From Apus apus (lineage: Eukaryota > Chordata > Aves > Apodiformes > Apodidae), in NCBI RefSeq assembly GCF_020740795.1, contig NC_067296.1, forward strand, positions 5,495,001-5,559,000: a stretch of DNA of 64,000 nt, written 5' to 3'. A program made the translations under genes and the position numbers. Positions 1 to 8,600 of this stretch are shown piece by piece. The first letter of the stretch is position 1. Each line of letters starts with the position of its first letter. The notes below the pieces were generated by a model. That model was not told the DNA's origin. It saw only the letters and a program-made list of their open reading frames with translations, and made no database searches.

Positions 1-2470
1 GCGGAAAGCAGTTGGCAGCTCTTGCCGGAGCTGCTGGAGCAAACGAGCAGGTTGTGATGAGCCCCAGCTGCTCCGTGCAGGTGTCAGCATTCCCAGATCC
101 ACCCCCCCGGCCTCCCAGGAGCCCTCATAAGCTCAGCGGCTGGCACGGCGTGGAAATGGGTGCTGTTTAGGAGACAGGGCCCTCCCCTTGCTCAGGTGAG
201 AGGAAGGAAGTGGTAGGGAGAGGTGGAGCTGAAGGTGAGAGTGTTTCTGCCGGCAGAGACCAAGTGCCAAAGTTCAGTAGCTGCCCAGGTAAGGGGGAAG
301 GCGCTGGGTGGTGTGATGGATGGGGAGGGTGGCCCAGCTGCTTGTGGGGTGACCCAGCTTGTGCTACCTTGAAGCCGAGCAGGCTGGTGTTACTGAAAAG
401 CCTGGCGTATTTTGGGAAGCAGTTTAGCTGGAGAGGTGGGTGTGTCGGCTGCGTTGCCTCCGCGGGGGAGGATTGTTCCTCTAGGAGAGCTGCCTGGTGG
501 AGGGCTGTGATCCTGCTGCTCCTGGGGCTGAGGGATGGGGATGCCCAGCTTCTCTATAGGCATTATTTGTTCATTGTAGCTTTGTGTCCTAGAAAACCCT
601 TTCTCCTGCCCTGTCCACATATTGATCTCTCCAGTGTGTAACTTATTCTTCACCTCCCTAGCTGCCCTGCTCCATCCATGGTGGGGCTGTGAGAAGTCTG
701 AGCCTCTTCTCTCTGTTCCCTGCCTGTCCTGGGTGAAACCCACAGGGAGTTAAGCTCCATGAGCTGAACTGTCCCAGTGCCATCCTCTTCCTGCTGCCTG
801 GCATTTTCCCTGTGCCCTTTTTGGGTCTGTCTCAATGTACACCCCAGCCTGCCAGCGCTGCCCTGGGGACATTGACCAGCCTGGCTGTTCCTGCTCTCTA
901 CAAATCCCACCTCTGCAGCCAGGAGCTGTCTCCTGTTTGCTGCCAGGCCCTGCAGCGTGGTGGGAAGGGCAGCTGGAGGGCTGCCCACACGCAGGGATGC
1001 CCGGGAAAGCTGGGATCAGCAGGATGCTGAGTGGCCCCGTGACCCTGGCCCTGCTCACGGCGGAGCTGATGGCGGCACCGAAGCTTCGGGAGCCGCCCGG
1101 TGCTCCCATGCTCTCCTTCCCTCAGGAGGATCTGAGCTTCAGGCTCCTTCCCAGCTGTCAGGGAGAGGTGGGGGGATGCAACCTGGAGCAGGGACGACGT
1201 CTCCCTGTGCAGCCAGCCTTCCTGGAGGGATGTCAGGGAAAGGGACAGGGCTGAGCTTGTGCAAAGTGGATCGGAGAGGCTGGCAGCCTGCTGGGGCACA
1301 GGGCTCGTCGGGTGGCACCTGCTTGTCCTCCTCCCTTTGGGTAAGGAACCAACTCTCATGGCCACCCCTTGGGTTGGGGGTGTGCTGAGGGCCTTTGGGG
1401 CCACCATGTCATGGCTGATGGGGCTGCCTGCACCAGAGGCTTCCTGTAGTTCGTTTGTGGTCCTTTGGAAGGTGGTTATCCTGTGTCCTTGTCCTCTCCT
1501 TGTGGCAAGAGGGGGTGCAGAGCTGGCAGCTCAGGGAGCTGGGCCCACCTGGTGCACTGACTCCAAGGCTGTTGTTCTGCTGCTGCAGAGTGCTGAGCAA
1601 GCAGAGCAATGGGTTCCTCTGGCCCAGGAGCTGGGAGCAGCACCCCAACACTGACCTGCAAGAAAATGCTCTGGGAGTTTAACTTAATTGACCAGGAGGC
1701 AGCTGCCAGAGGTGGCCTGCAGGAAAGGGGGTGTATGAGAGCCATTTGGAGCCCATGTGCCACCTCATGTGGCCAGAGGCACAGCTGTGCTGTGAACCCC
1801 TGCGTGGACCACATGAATCTCCAGCTTTGCAGCAGTGCCTCTGTTCCAGCACAGCAGAGGGGAACTGTGAGCAGCTGGAGGACGTGAGCAGGCGAGGGGA
1901 TGAGCAGGAAGCAAGCAAGGCTTTCCTTCCATGGGTTCCTGCTAATGAAACCCAGGAGCTGGGCAGCCTTGGAATGCAGCAGTGCCTTGTGCAAATAGCA
2001 TTGCAGAGCTGTCTGGGTGTCCTCTGGGCAGCACAGCCCCTTTGCTGGGATTGCCTGGAAATGATGGCAGCAGAGACCAAGGCATGGGGACCAGGGAGTT
2101 CTGGCTTTAACAAGGGCTGTGTCAGGAGGATGCTGATAGCTTGATTGCAAAGTGTTGCTGTGAGCGAATATTTGCCCTCCTAAGGGGCAGATGTGATGGT
2201 GCACCCCAATGGCAAAGGTCTCTCTCCTCCAAGCTGGGTGCAAAACTAGTGCCCTGGTTTCTTCCTGCTTTCTGATGCTCACAGAGGCCCCGGCTGATCT
2301 CCATCAGGGCCCTTCATGTGTTTGCCTCAGTTTCCCTAGAGGCCTACATGTCCCCATGATGGGGCTGTGCCTGCAGCTGTGAAATTACTCTCCTAGAGTA
2401 ACCTCACGTTGCGTTTATCTTCTGGATCCCTTTTTCCCTACCTGAGTCTGTTCCTGTCTCTCATTTGCAG
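1..2470. other. Upstream flank of LPIN3, no coding exon seen
   Basis: No open frame in this stretch resembles a known protein. It is moderately GC-rich and ends with a long polypyrimidine tract and an AG at 2469-2470, the acceptor of the first LPIN3 coding exon. Lipin genes normally carry one or more non-coding 5' exons. A GTGAGA donor-like site follows a CAG at about 193-195, so a leader exon could end there, but nothing in the sequence proves it. The LPIN3 promoter is therefore either unrecognised here or outside the window. Confidence 0.5.
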
Positions 2471-2479
2471 TCTCAAACA

Positions 2480-2671
2480 ATGAACTACGTGGGACATCTT
2501 GCTGAGACAGTCTTTGTCACTATGAAGGAGCTGTACCGGGGTCTGAACCCTGCCACCCTGACAGGCTGCATTGATGTGGTGGTGGTGAGACAGCCTGATA
2601 ACTCCTTCCAGTGCTCCCCGTTCCACGTGCGCTTCGGGAAGCTGGGGGTGCTGCGCTCCAAGGAGAAGGTG
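2480..2671 (+). CDS. LPIN3: LPIN3 coding exon 1
   Basis: Residues 1-64, the start of the N-Lip domain, beginning [10 protein letters not shown]. The exon itself probably starts at 2471 after TTTGCAG, leaving a 9-nt leader before the ATG. The donor is GTAAGT at 2672 and the phase is 0. Confidence 0.95.
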
Positions 2672-5600
2672 GTAAGTGGTGCCTGCCCTGGGACTGTGCT
2701 TCCTCTCTGGTGTCTCCAGACACAGGATCTTCCATAACCTGGGAAGAACTTTCAGGGGAACGGGAGCCCTGCTGAAAAGTCGTGCTTGCCCGTTTTTGGA
2801 GGGGAGGCTCCAAATGGAACCCATCCTCTTCTGGGGAAGAGGGTGCTTCCCAGGAGAACTGGGAGATGGCCCTTGCCACAAAGGCTGGGTGGCTGACAGC
2901 CCTGTGAGCAACCCCCACCCATCCCCTCCCTGAGGGAGTGCCTTGCTGCATGCTGATGGTAAGTGGGTTCAGTGGCTTCTTCTGTCCCTTGCCAGGTTGA
3001 CATTGAAATCAATGGGGAGCCAGTGGACCTGCAGATGAAGCTGGGTGACAATGGAGAGGCCTTCTTTGTCCAGGAGTCAGAGGAGAATGAGGTTGGTGAT
3101 GAAGAGTTGCTGCTGCTCTGTGTCTTGCTGTGACCACTTGGAAGCGCAGGCTCGAGGTGAAAAGACAAGGTTTGACCTGCTCTTCTTCCCCTAAGTGACT
3201 CCATTATCCACTCTGATGTTTTGTGTGTCCACAAAGGTACCTACTCAAAGGATCTTGTAACCAATATGGAGGATCTGAGCAGTGGAACACCCCAAGAGGG
3301 AGCATTAGACCAAATATCTGCATCCTAGACTGTCCTCCCTCCCTGGGAATGGCTGCTGACCAGCCAGGCAGATGTCTCAAAGCTTGGTCTCTTGGGGGAT
3401 CTTGTGACAGGGATGGGAGTGAGCCAGATGCTGTGGCAGGCTGCCTGCCTTACTGGGAAGCAGGATGAGACTAGTTGTGGCTCCCAGAAATCTTGGCAGC
3501 TCTCTCCCAGGCTGACTTGTGGTTGCTGCTGGTTTGGGCTGGGTTTGAGAGCAGGGAGAGGGCTCTAGAGCTGAATCCTTGAGTTTGCAGCTGTTTTAAT
3601 TCTGGTCTCATGGTGCCACCTCCTGTCTGCCTTTTCTTGCCTATGCTAAAGAAAAGTCTTTAGCTTATGGCTGGACAACCCTGGTTCTCTTATGTTTTGT
3701 TGGGGTTTTTTATTCACATGTTGCATCCACGGAACCTTTCCTTTTGGGTCTAACCACAAAATCACTTCCAAGCTGAGGGCTTGGTGGTGTTGGTTGCACA
3801 GACAAGAGCTGTGAGCTGCTGGGTTGGAAAAGGGAACACTAGAGCTGAGGAGCTCTTCCATCCCTGTTTCAGGGCAGCATCCCCTCCTGCCTCTGCACGT
3901 CCCCCATCCCCAGGGAGGAGAGCCTGGAGGGTGCTGCTCCTTCCTCCTGTGGGCAGGAACCCTCCGGTGCTGAAGCCGCCCTGCGCAAGAGGCGGCGGCG
4001 CAGGAGGAAGCCCAAGAGGAAGGAGTTGGTGGACTCTGAACTAGAATGCTGTGAGGAGACCAAAAAGGAGATGTCTGTGGAGGAGCCATGCAAGCTGCCA
4101 GCTCCCAGGTGAGCAGCTTGGTCTGGGCAGGGTGATGTGGTGGGTCAAGCCTGCAGGTTCTCCTGGGGATGTTTCAGCAGCACTGAAACATGGGGGAGTG
4201 TTTTGAGTTGGAGCCCAGCCCCCTGTGGAGCAGAAAGACAGTGGAAAGCAATGGTGAAGTTGGGTATTGTCACCTCTGCAGGTGAGGAGGCTGGTGTCAG
4301 AGAGCAGAATAACTGAGCTCTTTCCTCCTCTGCAGTGATTCAGTGTATTTCTCCTTCCCTGACCTCCCCAGAGAAGAAATGGGGTCATCGCAGTCCCCGG
4401 TGATGCACCCGTACTCTGATGGGGAGCTGGCCTCTGTGGACAGGTGAGGAGCAGAGCCAAGGAGATCTGCTTGGCTTCAGTGCCAGCAGGGGATGTGCCC
4501 TGTGGCTGGGAAGGTGGTAAGGGAAAGGGATTTCAGGGTGTCAGGAGAGGAGGGTTTTCCTGGCGTGATGTGGTGTGGCTAGAGGAGAGCTCAGATGATG
4601 AGGGACCCTTCTGGCTGTGGTCACAGATGTAAGAAGCCTGTGTGCACAGGGTTCTTCTGCCTCTTCTGAGCTGCTTCTGGACAGCCAGTGGCTCAGCACT
4701 CTGCTTCCTGGAGCCTCAGCTTCCTGTGGGTCTTGCTCATTTGCAAGTGAGAGTTATGGGGCAGAGTTGACTCTATGGAAAAACAACTTTACAGGGTTCT
4801 TGGCCCTAAATGTCCATGCAGTGACAGGAAAGCATGGGGCTGTGGGGTAGATGAGGTCCAACACTCCCTTCTCTTCCTGTAGCCCTACCCTGAGCCATCC
4901 ATCTTCTCCCAGAAGTGACTCTGAGCTGGAGATCAAACTGCAGGAGGGTTTTGCTCTAGGAGCTGAATCCCACATGCAATGGACCTGGGGAAGGCTCCCT
5001 CAGGTGAGTTCCTGCTCTTGTTCTTCTATAGCAGCTCTTGGGAAGAGGATGTCTGAAAGGACTGCAGAAAGTGGAGGATGCTGTGGCCAGGTGGCCTTAG
5101 AGGAGTTGTCCTTTTCTTCCTGGTGCTTCGGGCAACTTCCTGTCCTAAAACTTGTTGTTCTGCTTTCTTTGAGGTGAATAAACTGGAACGAGTTGAACCA
5201 GCCAAGTTCACAAAGACCTTGGCTACTGCAGCAACTACTGTCTCTGCCACACCAGCAAGCCATCCTGTTGCCTCCTCTGGAGGTGTGGAAGGAGGTCCAA
5301 GGCCAGCAGGACATCAGGGTGCACCTTGTTCCTCTGCTGTGTCTGTTGTGGAGCCAACAAATGCATGCCAGGGTGGGAACAGCCTGCCCAAGCTGAAGGA
5401 CATCCCCAGTGCTGTGGAGGCCTCCTCAGCCCCACAAGAGAAACAGGAGGGAGGAGGGACTATTGTCCCAGAGGTTCAGGCAGATGTGGAGCCCTCTGAG
5501 GGAGCTGCTGCTCTGAGGCAGGTGGGCTTGGAGGGCCTTGAGCCCCAGATGGAGAGCCAGAGGAGACAAGGTGAGTGGATGACTGGTGCTGCTGGAATTG

Positions 5601-8600
5601 GTGTCTGAGCCCAGAGATGGATCTGCCTTAGATGAGGGGCTGGGTTGTTCATCCAGTTTAACTCCCTCATGACTGCCCTGGGTGTTCAAGGTGTGACAAG
5701 TTTGCTTTGCCCTCTCCATGTGCTACCAGCTTCTCTGCTTTGAAGAGACACTCCTCATGTTTTCCCCCTTCTAGTGACCACCCAGCTTCCCAGGAGGGTT
5801 TTCTTGCCTTAGGTTTCCTGAAGCAACACTTATGATCTTCCTCTTTGGACAGTGAGGAATCCTAAAGGATTGTCTTGCATGGTGCCAACTTCAAACAGCA
5901 CCTTCAGATTGTCACAGCAGGACATAGGCATGACTTTGGCTTGTCCTTTGTCTCGTCTTTACAAGTGCTTTCATGCCAGTGCTGGTATCTTGAGGTATTT
6001 CTGTTGCTGTTGACTTAAGGCAGCTTTCCAAGCAGGCAGAGATGCCCTCTTTGTATGATGGACAAATATGATAGAGGAAGATGCTGTTAGTTTTCTTGGT
6101 AGGTGCTGAGATGGTTGGACAGGTGATTCAGTTAAGCTCTCTCCCTTCTGTCTGTGCATTGAGGATCCACCAAGAGAAGCCCTCACTTGGGTCCCAGTGA
6201 TGTTTACCTGGAAGACCTCTCCAGCCTGGATGAGGAGCAGGTGGCTCTCTACTTCCCCAGGAGGTATGGGTTGCCCCAGCTGGCCAAGCTGCTCAGACCT
6301 TCTTGGGCAATTCCCTTCCAGCAAAGGATGGAGGTATGTCTAAACCTATTGCCTGATGCTGCCACCATTTCTTCTCTTGCTGGTAGTGACGTGGAGCAGA
6401 GTTCAAAGCCTGTGGCAGACCCCAACAACCCTCTGTGTGTCCAGCTGCCATCTGACTTGCCTGCTCACAGCCCCATGGACTCAGATTTGATGCCTGCAAT
6501 TGCCCTCTCTCTGTGTGGGGGCTTGGGGGGCAGCAGGCAGATCTCTCATGGTAGGTGCGAGGGGAGGGGGAATCTGCTGTCCTGGAATCCATTATGTACA
6601 CCAGTGGCATGACCCAGCCTCTGTCCCACCAGAAAAGTTCATGGAGCACGTGGTCACCTACCAGCAGTTTGCTGAGAATCCAGGACTCATTGATGACCCA
6701 AACCTGGTGATATTGATCAACAGAAAGTGAGTAGCCTGCTCTTCATGCTGCTGCATGCCAAGGTGACCAGTATGGCCACCTTGTCCCTACAGAAACATTC
6801 CTGTAGGAGTGTGATTCCAAGATAATGACAATACTGCAGTAGTTGTGGGAGGGGACCTCCTGGCCATGCTGCAGGATCAGTGATATCCCCATCCCTCTTG
6901 TTTCTTCCAGGTATTACAACTGGGCAGTGGCTGCTCCCATGGTCCTGTCTCTGCAGGCTTTTCAGAGGAACATTCCAGAGGTCAGTGGCACAACAAGCTC
7001 TCTCTGACCATGCTTCTCAGCAGAGCTGGAAAAATGCAGTGGGGCTGCAAGAGGCCAAGCTGTCCATCTGGGGCTTTGCAGGCAGCCTGGGGCAGGGCTG
7101 AACATTCTAGCCCCGGAGATCTCTCCTTTCTCCTAGAGGTACCTCAGGGTGGATTTTAGATACCTGGGTAACTCTGATGCTTGGAGAGCAGAGATTTCAG
7201 TTTCAAACATCTCCTATTATGGTGGTTTTATCTGTGCAAGGTTGGCCAGAGCCAGGGGCCTTGGCAGACTGGAGAATTTGGGACTACATGAGTCTGTTCC
7301 AGGGCTGTGTAGACCTGGCTGGGATTGCATGGAATACAGCATCCAAATTTTTTTCATTTCCTCCCACCCCTCCACATCCCCTCCAAGCTTCCCCAAGGGA
7401 ACAAATCATTGTGCCCTTCACCCCCAAAACCATCTCAGCTCACCATGTGGCAGGTGTCCCTCATCTAATCCTGTGAATGATTCTGCAAAGGAAACCCTGC
7501 CTGGACAAGGGTCTCCTGAGCCTGTTGGCAGCTGAGCCTCCTGAGGCTGAGGACTAATTTCATCCCATCTTTTGCTACGTTCACAGAGCACCATTGATCA
7601 GCTGGTGAAGGAGAAGATGCCCAAGAAAGGCAGCAGGTGGTGGTTCTCCTGGAGGAGGAGAGAATTCCCAGCAGAGGAGGTGTTGGCAGTGGTAGCTGTG
7701 ACAACTTGTGTCCCAAGGGCACAGGAGTCATCCTGGTGGCTGGCAGGGGTGGGAGTAGGAGAACAGCAGTGTCCTGGGGATGGCCTGAGGCAGAGTATGA
7801 GAGTGCCCAGAGGGCCCTGGCAGCAAGGTGACTTCTGTAATGCCTGAGCAGCATTAACAAAGAGTTACCAAGAACTGGTGATGCAGTGAAGTGGACTTTG
7901 TGTCCCTCCTGCCACAGCCCAGGCACCATGTGTGCTTGCTAGACTCCCTTCCCCGCCAGAGCATCAGACTGTTGTTCCTCTTCCATGGGGCAATGTCCCC
8001 AGGAAGGCAGAGGGATGCATTGCCACCTCTTTTCTGGTATCACTGCTCCAAAGCAGCTCCTGCCCGTGGCACTGAGGTGCTCATGACACTGCTCTCTGCC
8101 TGCAGCAGTCGAGGCCAGGGAATGCCAATGTGGGGACACCGCAGCACGACTCTACTCAGCAGAGGTGAGTGCTTCCCTCCCAGGTTGCATTTAGGGATCT
8201 AGGCATGCTCTGGATCTCCTCCCCTCCTGAATGACCAGTTATTCCCAAGTCACCTATTGTATGAGAGGAGAAAGCTCTGTTAAGGCTCTGGCTGACCCCC
8301 ATCCAGCCAAGCTCCTCCACAGTTTATTTCTGGTGGATGGGTTGTCCTGGGTCCCCTCCAGATATCCTCAGGTGCTCATGGGGAAAGCTGTGGTCTGCAG
8401 GGTAAAGTCAACATGCTTTTCCCTTCCTTGATAGGCAGGAAGAGGTGCCATCCAGTGATGATGAGCCCCTGCATCCTGAGGACATGTTGGCAGAGGATGC
8501 CCCTGCACAGAAATCTCAGCCAACCTACAAGAAATCACTGCGACTCTCCTCTGAGCAAATTGTAGGTGCTTCACTCCTCCTTCTCTGCCTGCTTGTGCGT

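Noticed and set aside
3232..3262. Extra LPIN3 exon beginning at GTACCTACTCAAAGG after CACAAAG
   Set aside because: It meets an in-frame stop after seven codons and is not needed; exon 2 joins exon 3 at 3873 directly in phase with the expected family sequence.
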